This document shows, in pieces, positions 24,969-34,121 of a stretch of 64,000 nt of DNA. A program made the translations under genes and the position numbers. A model generated the notes under the pieces. The model saw only the letters and a list, made by a program, of their open reading frames with translations. It did not search any database and was not told the origin of the DNA. Source of the stretch: an uncultured Dehalococcoidia bacterium (GTDB lineage: Bacteria > Chloroflexota > Dehalococcoidia > Lucifugimonadales > UBA3495). Positions within the stretch are counted from its first letter, which is position 1. Every line of letters starts with the position of its first letter. The stretch is from assembly GCA_958295765.1 (NCBI GenBank), contig CATQHB010000002.1:1438091-1502090 (forward strand). The letters are read 5' to 3'.

Positions 24969-26079
24969 CCGGGGTGGTCAGGGACAGCCGGATGTACCCC
25001 TCACCGTACTGGCCGTAGCTGGAGCCGGGGGTAACTACAATGTCTATGTCCTCCAGAAGGCGGGCGGCAAACTCGGCGGAAGTAAAGCCCGCCGGCACCG
25101 GCGCCCAGATATAGAGGCTGGCCTGGGGAACCGCCACCGGCAGGCCCATATTTTGCAGGGCGCTTACCACCCGGTCCCGGCGCCGCTGGTAGATGACCCG
25201 GTTCTCTTCGATGCAATCCTGGGGGCCGGTCAGGGCCTCCATTGACATCTCCTGAATGGCCTGGGGGATGCCGGAATCCAGGTTAGCCTTGATTTGGAAC
25301 AGGGCCTTGATCATATCGGCGTTGCCTACGGCCATACCCATCCGCCAGCCAGTCATATTGTAGCTTTTGGACAGGGAGTGAAACTCGATTCCCACGTCTT
25401 TGGCCCCGTCCACCTGGAGCATACTGGTGGGCCGGTAGCCGGCATAGCCCACTTCGCTGTAAGCGGCATCGTGGAGCAGGGCAATGTCATACTCCCGGCA
25501 AAAGGCAATGTAGGCGGCGTAATCCTCGGCGCTGGCTACGGCGCTGGTGGGGTTGTTGGGGTAGTTGAGCCACATCACCTTGGCGGCTTGCGCCACGTCC
25601 CGGGGAATGGCGGACAAGTCGGGCTGCCAACCCTGCTCTTCCCGCAGCGGCATTATGTAACTCTCCGCGCCGGCGAACATAGTGCCCACGCCATAGACCG
25701 GATAGGCCGGGTCGGGAACCAGGGCCAGGTCGCCCGGGTCCAGGAAACAAAAGGCCACGTGGCCGATGCCCTCCTTGGCGCCAATCAGGGGCAAGACTTC
25801 CTTGTCCGGGTCCAGGCCAACGCCGAAACGCTGTTCGTACCAGTAGGCGATGGCCCGGCGCATTTCCGGCAGCCCGTCGGTTTCCGGGTAGCGGTGATTG
25901 GGCGGGTGCTGGGAGGCGGACAGCAGCCGGTCAATGATCGGCTGGGGCGTCGGAATGTCCGGGTCGCCGATGCCAAAGGTAACTACGTCGGCCCCGGCGG
26001 CCCGCTTTTCCGCAATAATGCGGGAGATTTCGACAAAGGGATAGGGGGCCAGCTTGCCCAGGCGGGTGGAAAAGTTCAT
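24901..26079 (-). CDS. dapL: LL-diaminopimelate aminotransferase
   Basis: 392 residues, a class I PLP aminotransferase. LL-DAP aminotransferase converts tetrahydrodipicolinate directly to LL-diaminopimelate in lysine and peptidoglycan precursor synthesis. The family-typical [19 protein letters not shown] is at 35-53; [22 protein letters not shown] and [14 protein letters not shown] with the PLP lysine (about 239) follow. The assignment to DapL rather than another aminotransferase is strengthened by dapF 640 bases upstream in the same run. TTTAACATAAA lies about 30 bases before the ATG. The 3' end overlaps hflX. Confidence 0.9.
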   Translation of the reverse strand: MNFSTRLGKLAPYPFVEISRIIAEKRAAGADVVTFGIGDPDIPTPQPIIDRLLSASQHPPNHRYPETDGLPEMRRAIAYWYEQRFGVGLDPDKEVLPLIGAKEGIGHVAFCFLDPGDLALVPDPAYPVYGVGTMFAGAESYIMPLREEQGWQPDLSAIPRDVAQAAKVMWLNYPNNPTSAVASAEDYAAYIAFCREYDIALLHDAAYSEVGYAGYRPTSMLQVDGAKDVGIEFHSLSKSYNMTGWRMGMAVGNADMIKALFQIKANLDSGIPQAIQEMSMEALTGPQDCIEENRVIYQRRRDRVVSALQNMGLPVAVPQASLYIWAPVPAGFTSAEFAARLLEDIDIVVTPGSSYGQYGEGYIRLSLTTPDEQVEKGCQRLESWAIPAPREG

Positions 26080-26141
26080 ATCAGCTACTCTTCTTACTTT
26101 GCTAGTTTATGTTAAACCGTCTGTCCGAAACCACCCCGGGC

Positions 26142-26714
26142 CTACCTGAATATCTCCTGCAAGTTCAAGGAAAATCCCGGCAGTAAGTCGGAACGGAAGG
26201 TTTCACCTACGTTGAAAAGGGCTACAGACTTGGGTTCAGGGCCAGTCAAGTCCAGGATTTCGGCAGTTCGGGCTCGCTGGCTGAACAACCAGCACTCACG
26301 GGAACCTAGCTGCTGATAGTCCCGCAGCCGGCTTTCTATATCCCGCCGGGTGTTGCTGGGGGAAAGCACCTCGATCACCAGGTCGGGCGCCACTTCCAGG
26401 AAGTGAATCCCTATAACCTCATCCCGCGTCTCACCAGGTACTTGTTGGGGATTAAGGTACAGTATATCCGGTTGACGGGTACGCAGAGGCTCTCGCTGTA
26501 TCAGCAAATCCAGCGGCGCTGCCAGTGTCTCTCCCAAGCCATTAGACTTCACAAAGTTTGCCAAGGGCAGGAAAATCCTGGCTTGGACCTGCTGGTGAAA
26601 ATAGGTGGGAGACGGCGGCATAATCATCACCCCGTCCATAATTTCATAGCGCTGATTGGTTTCGGGGAGATTACGCCACTCCTCAAAGGTAAGGACTTGT
26701 CGTTTGGTGACCAT
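26142..26714 (-). CDS. Uma2 family putative endonuclease (DUF820)
   Basis: 190 residues, typical of the Uma2/DUF820 group, which carry a restriction-endonuclease-like fold. Seen are LTFEEWRNLPETNQRYEIMDGVMIMPPSP at the N-terminus, the acidic QPDILYL near 81, APDLVIEVLSPSNTRRDIESRLRDYQQLG with the E-V catalytic pair, and the REC-WLFSQ strand. These genes are abundant in Cyanobacteria and Chloroflexota and their role is unsettled. It lies between dapF (6 bases) and dapL (62 bases), apparently within their operon, yet has no obvious link to lysine synthesis. Confidence 0.88.
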   Translation of the reverse strand: MVTKRQVLTFEEWRNLPETNQRYEIMDGVMIMPPSPTYFHQQVQARIFLPLANFVKSNGLGETLAAPLDLLIQREPLRTRQPDILYLNPQQVPGETRDEVIGIHFLEVAPDLVIEVLSPSNTRRDIESRLRDYQQLGSRECWLFSQRARTAEILDLTGPEPKSVALFNVGETFRSDLLPGFSLNLQEIFR

Positions 26715-26720
26715 AGCAAT

Positions 26721-27569
26721 TTACCACTCCCCACTGAAAACTTCTTCCGCCGGGCCTTCCAGGAAAACCTCACCCGCGCCGTCCCATTCGATGGTCAGGG
26801 TGCCGCCGGGGAGGGTTATGTCAACCCGGTCATCAATCAGTCCCTGCAACCGGGAGGCGACGGCAATGGCGCAGGCGCCGGTGCCGCAAGCCATAGTCTC
26901 GCCGGAACCCCGCTCCCAGACCCGGGCCTTCAGGTGGCCGGAATCCAGCCGGTTCACAATCTCAAAGTTCACCCGCCGGGGAAAGATGGGGTGGCCCTCG
27001 ATTAACGGGCCGATGTTGTGCAAGGGAAACTCCCCTACCGGCTGGTCAATGTAGGTTACCGCGTGGGGGTTGCCCATCGACACAAAGGCCAGGAACAGGC
27101 GGAAGTTGCCGGGGTGGATCGGGTATTTGAGCACCGGCCCCTGGCTGGAACTCATCGCCGGGTCCAGGTTGACCGGAATTTCGGCCGGGTCAAGTCTGGG
27201 CTGGCCCATAGAGACCCGCGCCCCGGTTACTGCCGCCCCGTCATACATCGGAAACACGGTGCGAACCCCGGCCAGGGTATCTACGGTGAGGCCGGTTTCC
27301 GGTGGGGATACAATCTCCCGCTCAATGGCGTACTTGGCAAAGCAGCGGATGCCGTTGCCGCACATTTCCCCTTCCGAACCGTCGGCATTGAACATCCGCA
27401 TCCGCAGGTCGGCCCGTTCCGAGTCAAGAATCAGGATAATTCCATCGCCGCCGATGCCAAAATGACGGTCGCTCATCGCGCGGGACAGGGCGGGCCAGTC
27501 TTCATCCAGGCGGCGGGCGTCGATATAAACGTAGTCGTTGCCGGCCCCGTGCATCTTGGTAAACTTCAT
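26721..27569 (-). CDS. dapF: Diaminopimelate epimerase
   Basis: 282 residues, full length. DapF converts LL- to meso-diaminopimelate for lysine and the cell wall. The catalytic cysteines are C70 in GSEGEMCGNGIRCFAKY and a second near 228 in TMACGTGACAIAVASRL. The N-terminal FTKMHGAGNDYVYID is diagnostic. It follows miaA by 65 bases and precedes the Uma2 gene by six, in the same direction as dapL, so both DAP steps are probably made together. Confidence 0.96.
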   Translation of the reverse strand: MKFTKMHGAGNDYVYIDARRLDEDWPALSRAMSDRHFGIGGDGIILILDSERADLRMRMFNADGSEGEMCGNGIRCFAKYAIEREIVSPPETGLTVDTLAGVRTVFPMYDGAAVTGARVSMGQPRLDPAEIPVNLDPAMSSSQGPVLKYPIHPGNFRLFLAFVSMGNPHAVTYIDQPVGEFPLHNIGPLIEGHPIFPRRVNFEIVNRLDSGHLKARVWERGSGETMACGTGACAIAVASRLQGLIDDRVDITLPGGTLTIEWDGAGEVFLEGPAEEVFSGEW

Positions 27570-27634
27570 CAGGCCCTCTTACTGCAAGTTGCGCCTATTG
27601 TACCACAGGGATATTCTCCCCGAACCGGCCCCGG

Positions 27635-28567
27635 TTAAGCCGACACTAATGCGGCAGCTAACTCCCGGCTTTGTTCCTCCAGGTTTGGGCCGTCCGCCTC
27701 CAGCCAGCGGATGCGGGAATCGTCCGGCTTGAACCAGGTGTATTGGCGGCGGGCCAGGCGGTGGGTCTGAAACTTGGTGCGCTGCACCGCCTCCTCCAGG
27801 GTAATTTCATTCGCCAGGTATTGGCCCAATTCCCGGTAGCCGGGGCAGGCCAGGGGGCCTTGGCCCAGGGAGTAGCCCAGCGCGGCCAGGTGGCGGACTT
27901 CAGCCAGCAAGCCGTCGGCCATCATTTGGTCAACCCGCCGGTCAATGCGTTCGTAGAGCGCCGCCCGTTCCATAGTAAGCCCGACCACACCGGAGCGGTG
28001 CAGTACCCCTTGCCGTTGGCGGTAGTCTGAGGGGGGGCGGCCGGTGGCATGGTAAATCTCCAGGGCGCGGATGATTCGCCGGAGGTTTCGGGGATCCAGT
28101 TCCGCCGCTCTTGGCGGGTCTATTTCCTGCAACCGACGGTACAGAACCTGATTACCCTCGGTTGCCGCCACCAATTGGCAAGACGCCCGAAAATCGGCGT
28201 CCGGGGGAACCTCCGGCACCTCCCAGCCTTCCTGCAAGGCCCAGACGTATTGTCCGGTGCCGCCGGCGACAATGGGCAAGCGACCCCGCCCGGCGATGTC
28301 CCGGATGGCCGGCCGGGCCAGGGAGAGAAAACTGCCCAGGCTGAAGTTGTGGTCGGGGAGCAGCAAGTCCAGCAGGTGGTGAGGGGCCTGGCTTTGTTCT
28401 GCCGGCGTCGGCTTGGCCGTGCCAATGTCCATCCGGCGGTAAACCTGGCGGCTGTCGGCATTGATTATCTCCCCGTTTAACCTTTGCGCCAGGGCTATTG
28501 CCAGCCGGGTCTTGCCCACCGCCGTCGGGCCGACTATAAAGAGAACCGGGGTATCAACAGGGGTCAT
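27635..28567 (-). CDS. miaA: tRNA dimethylallyltransferase
   Basis: 310 residues. MiaA adds dimethylallyl to A37 of tRNAs reading codons that begin with U. The P-loop GPTAVGKT is at 13-20, and INADSRQVYRRMDIGTAKP is the DMAPP/tRNA motif. GGTGQYVWAL and RKRQYTWFK-like RRQYTWFKPD also fit. Only one base separates the tpiA stop from this ATG, so translation is coupled. dapF follows 65 bases later. Confidence 0.96.
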   Translation of the reverse strand: MTPVDTPVLFIVGPTAVGKTRLAIALAQRLNGEIINADSRQVYRRMDIGTAKPTPAEQSQAPHHLLDLLLPDHNFSLGSFLSLARPAIRDIAGRGRLPIVAGGTGQYVWALQEGWEVPEVPPDADFRASCQLVAATEGNQVLYRRLQEIDPPRAAELDPRNLRRIIRALEIYHATGRPPSDYRQRQGVLHRSGVVGLTMERAALYERIDRRVDQMMADGLLAEVRHLAALGYSLGQGPLACPGYRELGQYLANEITLEEAVQRTKFQTHRLARRQYTWFKPDDSRIRWLEADGPNLEEQSRELAAALVSA

Positions 28568-28568
28568 C

Positions 28569-29348
28569 TTAACGGCTTACGCCGCGGGCCTTGGTTTCCC
28601 CGGCCAGCCGGGCGATTTCGAGGAAAGAGTCGGCTTGCAGGCTGGCGCCGCCGACCAGCGCGCCGTGGATGCAGGGTTGGGCGGCAAAGTCGGCAATGTT
28701 GCCGGCGTTCACGCTGCCCCCGTAGAGCAGGGGTATTTCGTCGGCCAGGGCGCCGAATTGGGCGCGGAGGGTTTCCAGAATGGCCCCGCCCATTACGTCG
28801 GCGGCGATTTCCGGGGTGGCCGCCTGGCCGGTGCCGATGGCCCAAACCGGCTCATAGGCCACTACCAGGCCATTTATGTCAACTTCGCTGATCGCCGCAA
28901 GACCGGCGCTCACCTGTTGGGCGATTACGTCGGCGGCGCGGCCGGTTTCCCGCTGCTCCAGGGTTTCCCCGACGCACAGGATGGGGCGCAAGCCGTGACG
29001 AATCGCCGCCTGCGCCTTGCGGTTGATAAGCTCGTCGGATTCAGCGAATAGCTGGCGCCGCTCCGAGTGGCCCAGAATCACGTAGTCGCATAACCCCCGG
29101 AGCATCGGCGGGGCAATCTCGCCGGTAAAGGCCCCGGCGTCCTCAAAGTGCATATTCTGGGCGCCCACCTGGAGCGGCGAACCGGCAACGGCATCCCGCA
29201 CGGCGGCCAGGGAAATGCTGGGCGGACAGAGAATTACCTCGACGCCGGCGGCGCGGCCCGCCTTCTCCTTGACCGCGCCGGCCAGTTCCACCGCCTCGGC
29301 CAGGGTAGTGTTCATTTTCCAGTTGCCGGCAACTATCGTCCTGGGCAT
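28569..29348 (-). CDS. tpiA: Triosephosphate isomerase
   Basis: 259 residues. It interconverts dihydroxyacetone phosphate and glyceraldehyde 3-phosphate. Catalytic residues are visible: K11 in NWKMN, H94 in ILGHSERR and E166 in VVAYEPVWAIGTG, with the GGSV phosphate loop near 230. It lies between apgM (64 bases upstream) and miaA (one base downstream), with pgk further up, so lower glycolysis genes are grouped. Glyceraldehyde-3-phosphate dehydrogenase is not in the window. Confidence 0.97.
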   Translation of the reverse strand: MPRTIVAGNWKMNTTLAEAVELAGAVKEKAGRAAGVEVILCPPSISLAAVRDAVAGSPLQVGAQNMHFEDAGAFTGEIAPPMLRGLCDYVILGHSERRQLFAESDELINRKAQAAIRHGLRPILCVGETLEQRETGRAADVIAQQVSAGLAAISEVDINGLVVAYEPVWAIGTGQAATPEIAADVMGGAILETLRAQFGALADEIPLLYGGSVNAGNIADFAAQPCIHGALVGGASLQADSFLEIARLAGETKARGVSR

Positions 29349-29412
29349 AGTGATTGGCGTCCTTTATCGGTTATTTATCGATCCGGGATTGCCGTAGCGT
29401 TCCGGGAATATA

Positions 29413-30618
29413 CTAGGGGCCGTATTTGGTCAGCTTGCCGGAGTGGGACAGGGCCAGCAGCATCACGTTGGTAGCGGGAATACTGCCAATGGAGCCGCGG
29501 CCACAATCCTTCTCGTTGAAGGCCGGCACTCCCTCCCCTCTGGTGAGCTTGGAGTGGAGCATAAAAGGCACCGGATGCCAGCTATGGGCGGCCATTATCG
29601 CCGGGGTGGCGTGGTCGCCGGCCACCATAAAAACGTCCGGCTCCAGTTCCCGGATCCGGGGAATCAACGGGTCCAAGTCCTCTAAAGTCCGCACCTTGGC
29701 GTCAAAGTCGCCGTCCTCTCCGGCGGCGTCGGCCGGCTTGTAGTGGATAAAAAAGAAGTCGTGGTTCGCATATTCCTGGTGTAGCGTATCGACTTCGTCG
29801 CTGAAAGTCCGACCGGTGGGGATAATTTTCATATTGGCGACGGTGGCAAGGCCCCGGTACATCGGATAGGCGGCGATGCCGGCCGGGTTGAGCCGGTAAA
29901 CCTGGCCCATGGGCGGCAGCGAGGGCAGTTGCGCCCAACCGCGCAGCAGCACCATATTGCCCCGCTCCTCCTCGGCCAACAGCTTACCGGCCTGGCTCAC
30001 GAAATCGTTGACCAGGCCGGCCGTCTTTTCGGCGTCCGGTTCCAGGGGGCGCACCGATTGGGCCGGCACGCCGGTAATCTGCGGGTCGGTTTCGGTCAAC
30101 GCCTCGGACAGCCCCGCGCCGCGCAAGCGCAATACAAACCGGTAGTCCTGAACGGGAAAGACATCGACCTGAACGCCGGGCAGTTCAATCTGATCCAAAC
30201 GCGCACAGAGGGGCGCGCTCAACTCGGTGGGGATACGGCCGGCCCGGCGGTCCACCAGGTTGCCGGCGGGGTCAACTGTGCAGAAGTTGCCCCTAGCCGC
30301 CACGTCGCCCGGCTGGAGTTCCACCTCGATGCCCAGGGCCTCCAGCGCGCCCCGGCCAATAACGTACTTCAGGGGGTCATAGCCGAACAGGGCCAGGTGT
30401 CCCGGGCCGCTGCCCGGCGCTACGCCGGGCAGTACCGGCGTGGTCAGGCCGCAGGCGCTTTCCCGGGCCATAGCGTCCAGGTTGGGCAGGTTCGCCGTTT
30501 CCAACTCGGAACGCCCGGTATCCGGGTGGGCCAGACCGCCCAAGCCGTCCACCACCAGCAGGACGATTTTGGAAGTGGTAGTTACATAGCAATCGTGCAA
30601 TTGTTCCAGGTCAATCAT
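29413..30618 (-). CDS. apgM: 2,3-BPG-independent phosphoglycerate mutase, archaeal type
   Basis: 401 residues, the length of the ApgM family, an alkaline-phosphatase-superfamily mutase distinct from the 510-residue GpmI. KIVLLVVDGLGG opens the metal-binding core; GVAPGSGPGHLALFGYDP holds the nucleophile serine region; FFFIHYKPADAAGEDGDFDAK and VMVAGDHATP-like FMVAGDHATPAIMAAHSWHPVP bring the other metal ligands. It interconverts 3- and 2-phosphoglycerate. GCATTAACATAAC lies just upstream of a GGTGAGACGGAA ribosome binding region. It sits 90 bases after pgk and 64 before tpiA. Confidence 0.94.
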   Translation of the reverse strand: MIDLEQLHDCYVTTTSKIVLLVVDGLGGLAHPDTGRSELETANLPNLDAMARESACGLTTPVLPGVAPGSGPGHLALFGYDPLKYVIGRGALEALGIEVELQPGDVAARGNFCTVDPAGNLVDRRAGRIPTELSAPLCARLDQIELPGVQVDVFPVQDYRFVLRLRGAGLSEALTETDPQITGVPAQSVRPLEPDAEKTAGLVNDFVSQAGKLLAEEERGNMVLLRGWAQLPSLPPMGQVYRLNPAGIAAYPMYRGLATVANMKIIPTGRTFSDEVDTLHQEYANHDFFFIHYKPADAAGEDGDFDAKVRTLEDLDPLIPRIRELEPDVFMVAGDHATPAIMAAHSWHPVPFMLHSKLTRGEGVPAFNEKDCGRGSIGSIPATNVMLLALSHSGKLTKYGP

Positions 30619-30708
30619 TTCCGTCTCACCGTTATGTTAATGCTCAGGATGATGGTTTTGACTAATGCTTTGGGTTAGGGGCGGCCGGTTTTCCGGGCTT
30701 CAGGCATT

Positions 30709-31905
30709 TCAGGCATCGGGCAGGGCGGCGATGCCGGGCAACTCCCGGCCTTCCAGGAACTCCAGGGACGCGCCTCCGCCGGTGGATACGTGGCTCATCT
30801 GATCCATCAGGCCCAACTCCTCAACGGCCTCCGCCGTCGAGCCGCCGCCTACTACGCTGGTGGCATCCGCCAAGCCGGCAATGGCCTCGGCGACCAGGCG
30901 GGTGCCTTGACTGAACCGGGGCATCTCAAACACCCCCATAGGGCCGTTCCAGATGATAGTGCGGCAGGATTCCAGGGCCGCAGCATACCGGGCGGCGGTG
31001 GCCTCGCCCACGTCCATAATGTACCAGCCGTCGGGCACTGCATCCACCGGAACCGTACCGGTTTCCGGCGGGTCGGGGGCGAACTGGCTGGCGACTACCA
31101 GGTCTTCGGGCAGGTGGACGGCGATGTTCCGGGCGGCGGCCCGTTCCAGCACTTCCCGGGCAAAGTCCAGGCGGTCTGCCTCAATGGGGGACGCGCCGGT
31201 AGCGTAGCCCTGGGCATTAAGGAAGGTTACCGCCATACCGCCGCCGATGAACAGATGATCCAGCTTGTCCAGCAGGTTTTCCAGGACCAGAATCTTGTCG
31301 CTGACCTTTGCCCCGCCCATCAGCGCGGCCAGGGGGCTGGCCGGCGCTTCCAGGGCTTTCCCCATAGCCTCCACTTCCCGCTGCACCAGCAAGCCCATAG
31401 CCGAAGGCAGGAGTGAAGTAATCCCGGCCGTAGAGGCGTGGGCGCGGTGGGTAACCGCGAAGGCGTCCATAACAAAACAGTCGGCCGGGGCAGCCAACGC
31501 CTGAGCAAAGTCAGGGTCGTTTTTCTCTTCCCCCGGATGGAATCGCAGGTTTTCCAACAAGACGATTTCCCCGGCGTCCATAGCGTTGACCCTGGCCGCC
31601 ACCTCCGGGCCAACACAGTCCGACAGGTTGGCAACCGGATGACCCAGCAGGGCCGCCAGCCGGTCGCCTACCGGGGCCAGCCGCAGCGGTTCCGCCACCT
31701 GCCCACCGGGGCGGCCCAAATGAGAACAGAGAATCACCCGGCAGTCCCGCTCCAGCAAGTAGTGGATGGTGGGCAAGGTGGCCCGCAGGCGCTGGTCATA
31801 GGAGGCGATGACTTCTACCCCCTGCTCAATGGGGATATTGAAGTCAACCCTTACCAGAACCCGCTTGTTATCGACCGCCAGGTCGGAGAGAGTGCGCTTT
31901 GCCAT
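30709..31905 (-). CDS. pgk: Phosphoglycerate kinase
   Basis: 398 residues, full-length two-domain enzyme forming ATP from 1,3-bisphosphoglycerate. RVDFNIPIEQG near 19, SHLGRPGG near 62, LLENLRFHPGEEKND, ALMGGAKVSDKI and the C-terminal WNGPMGVFEM and GGGSTAEAVEE motifs are all present. The upstream region carries several ACATAACA-like elements and CAGGAG before the ATG. It is downstream of the prenyl-synthase-like gene by 70 bases. Confidence 0.97.
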   Translation of the reverse strand: MAKRTLSDLAVDNKRVLVRVDFNIPIEQGVEVIASYDQRLRATLPTIHYLLERDCRVILCSHLGRPGGQVAEPLRLAPVGDRLAALLGHPVANLSDCVGPEVAARVNAMDAGEIVLLENLRFHPGEEKNDPDFAQALAAPADCFVMDAFAVTHRAHASTAGITSLLPSAMGLLVQREVEAMGKALEAPASPLAALMGGAKVSDKILVLENLLDKLDHLFIGGGMAVTFLNAQGYATGASPIEADRLDFAREVLERAAARNIAVHLPEDLVVASQFAPDPPETGTVPVDAVPDGWYIMDVGEATAARYAAALESCRTIIWNGPMGVFEMPRFSQGTRLVAEAIAGLADATSVVGGGSTAEAVEELGLMDQMSHVSTGGGASLEFLEGRELPGIAALPDA

Positions 31906-31975
31906 CGGCCGGTCAGACTCCTGTAATGTAATGTTATGTCCTGTTATGTTATGTAAGGCAACGGGGCCGGCGGCC

Positions 31976-32977
31976 TCAGGCCGGCGCGGTCAGCGACTGC
32001 CGGGCCAACGCTTGCAGCCCTTCCTGACGCTCGGCGGGGATGCTGGCGGCGTCCAGAATCGCCAACGCCTGCTCGACCAGTTCCCTAGCCTTGCCCTCGG
32101 CATAGGCGCGGCCATCGGTTTCCTCAATGATGCCGACAATGCGGGCCACGTCCGGCGGTTCCAGCACCCGTTTCATATAGATGGCGCCCAACTCCCGCTT
32201 GGCCGCCGTGCTGCAATGCTCCAGGGCATACAGCAGCGGGAGGCTCTTTTTCTTGTTCAATACGTTGCTGGCCGTCAGGCCGTCCCCGGCTTGCCCGCCC
32301 AGGTCAGCGATGTCCCGGGTAATCTGCCAGGCCATTCCCAGCTTGCTGCCCAAGTCGCGGAACCGGCCCTGCGTAGGCTCAGCAGCGCCGGCGGCCAACG
32401 CGCCGGCAGCGGCGGCGCAGCCGGTCAGCGCGCCGGCCTTGCGGCTAATCATATCGTTATAGTCGGCGATAGTAACCAGCAGCCGGTCTTGAAACCCCAA
32501 GTCCATATATTGGCCCTCGCACATTGAGAGACAGGACTGATCCAGCATTGCTACGGCGGTCAACACCCGGTCGGCGGCAACGCCGAGTTCACCCAGGCGC
32601 ATCATTGCGGCCCGGCCCAGGGCGTGCAGGCCGTCGCCGGCATTGATGGCTTGCGACGGCCCCCAGACCCACCAGAGGCTGGGGCGGGCGCCGGCCTCCC
32701 CCCGGCCGGCCTGAACGTCGCCGTGGACCAGGGAAAAGTTATAGATTAACTCCACCGCGGCGGCCACCGGCAGGGCCGGCGCATATTCCCCGACCACAGC
32801 CTCAGCAGACGCCGGCGCCAGCAGGGAATGGAAACTCGGCCGGGGCGGCGCGCTTTCCGGCTGTCCCTGCTGGTCCACCCAACCCAGGTGGTAGCGGAGC
32901 AAGTTATAGAGAAAACCCTCCCGCCCCGCGAAACACTCTTTCAGTTCCCCTTCCAAAGCGGCCCGGTAGGATTCCAA
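31976..32977 (-). CDS. Polyprenyl-synthase-like protein with altered aspartate motifs
   Basis: 333 residues, all-helical isoprenyl diphosphate synthase fold. Recognisable are ELIYNFSLVHGDVQAG, the WGPSQAINAGDGLHALG stretch, DYNDMISRKAGALTGCAAA, and TASNVLNKKKSLPLLYAL. In active enzymes the first motif reads HDDxxD; here it is H-G-D-V-Q-A. The second DDxxD reads R-D-I-A-D. Losing metal-binding aspartates in both motifs argues for a changed or lost activity, although some are retained. The start is TTG without a near ribosome binding site. It lies between tsaC and pgk in the glycolysis run. Confidence 0.78.
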   Translation of the reverse strand: MESYRAALEGELKECFAGREGFLYNLLRYHLGWVDQQGQPESAPPRPSFHSLLAPASAEAVVGEYAPALPVAAAVELIYNFSLVHGDVQAGRGEAGARPSLWWVWGPSQAINAGDGLHALGRAAMMRLGELGVAADRVLTAVAMLDQSCLSMCEGQYMDLGFQDRLLVTIADYNDMISRKAGALTGCAAAAGALAAGAAEPTQGRFRDLGSKLGMAWQITRDIADLGGQAGDGLTASNVLNKKKSLPLLYALEHCSTAAKRELGAIYMKRVLEPPDVARIVGIIEETDGRAYAEGKARELVEQALAILDAASIPAERQEGLQALARQSLTAPA

Positions 32978-33016
32978 AACGGTTGACGTTGTGATAAGGC
33001 TGCCTCCGGCTATTGC

Positions 33017-33688
33017 TTACTGAGTACCCGCCCGGCCTTCCTCGTTCCAAACCCGCAACACTTCGGCAAAGGGAGTCGCCCCCTCGCGAATCAAGGCGGG
33101 AACATCCCCGGTCAGGTCAACCACGGTCGAAGGTACGCCCTGGGGGAGGGGATTGCAGTCAACGATACAGTCAACCGAATCGCCCAAGTCCCTTTGCACC
33201 TCGGCTATCGTTTTCAGGTCGGCCGCGCCGCTACGGTTGGCGCTGGTGCCGGTGATGGGGCGGCCCAGCTGGGCGGCCAGGGTCAGCGGCGCCCAATGGT
33301 TGGGCATCCGAACCGCCACCGTGTCCCGCCCCCCGGTAACCAGCAGAGAAAGGGCCGGCGACTTGGGCAGCACCATAGTTAGAGAACCGGGCCAAAAGGC
33401 GGCGGCCAGGCGGCGGCTGGCGGCGCCGGGATTGTCGGCTACCATCTCCACCTGCCCCCAATCGGCCACCAGAACCGGCAGGGCCAACTGGGCCGGGCGT
33501 CCCTTTATCTCAAAGATCCGCCGCAAGGCAGATTCATTGAACACGTCGGCGCCCAACCCATAGAGGGTATCGGTAGGAAAGGCGACTACGCCGCCGGCTC
33601 CGAGGCGCCGGACAGCCGTATCCAACTCTTCCGGCCGGTGTTCTTCGGGATGGCAGACAGTCGGTTGGCGGTTTTGCAAAGGGGCCAC
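33017..33688 (-). CDS. tsaC: L-threonylcarbamoyladenylate synthase
   Basis: 223 residues, the short YrdC/TsaC type rather than the two-domain Sua5. It makes threonylcarbamoyl-AMP for the t6A37 modification of ANN-decoding tRNAs. VVAFPTDTLYGLGADVF is at 32-48, KGRP follows, then the FWPGSLTMVL, RMPNH and PITGTSANRSGA motifs. The start is a GTG at 33688; an extended -10-like TGCTAAACT lies about 45 bases upstream. It is the first gene of the long minus-strand run that ends with hflX. Confidence 0.93.
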   Translation of the reverse strand: MAPLQNRQPTVCHPEEHRPEELDTAVRRLGAGGVVAFPTDTLYGLGADVFNESALRRIFEIKGRPAQLALPVLVADWGQVEMVADNPGAASRRLAAAFWPGSLTMVLPKSPALSLLVTGGRDTVAVRMPNHWAPLTLAAQLGRPITGTSANRSGAADLKTIAEVQRDLGDSVDCIVDCNPLPQGVPSTVVDLTGDVPALIREGATPFAEVLRVWNEEGRAGTQ

Positions 33689-33800
33689 ATCCGGTTTTCA
33701 GTCTGGCTTAACGGGGCTGGTTTGATTGGCACCAAGTTTAGCACGAATGGCCCGTTGGGGTCGAGACGGGGTATTGGACGGGCGGGTCGTCGCATCATAA

Positions 33801-33850
33801 ACCCGTCATTCCGGGGATTTCCTGGATTCCGGCTTTCGCCGGAACGACGG
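33801..33850. repeat. Family C repeat, left arm mostly lost
   Basis: CCCGTCATTCCGG, a short junction, then the full right arm CTGGATTCCGGCTTTCGCCG plus GAACGACGG. It lies in the 433-base gap between tsaC and the AIR-synthase-like gene. The rest of that gap shows no gene; a TATTATGTTAATG element at about 34008 and a GTTACACT at about 34068 could be promoter parts. Confidence 0.7.
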
Positions 33851-34121
33851 TTGCTTGGGTTTGCTTGGAAAAACTTCACCCGGACTGCTGTAAGGCGATT
33901 TGCGGGTTTTCAGGTGTTCCAGTACCCCAAAAGTCGGGAAACGGCCGCTGGCGTCGCGGCGATTTCCTCAGTTTTCGGCCTTTTCCGGGAAAAATCTTGG
34001 TAAAACTATTATGTTAATGACCGGCCTCCCCCGGCGGGGGCCGGCCCGGTTCCCGGGGAAAGTTTCTGTTACACTAGGCCCGGCCGAAGCCAATATCTTT
34101 TATCTTTGACGGTGATTAGGC

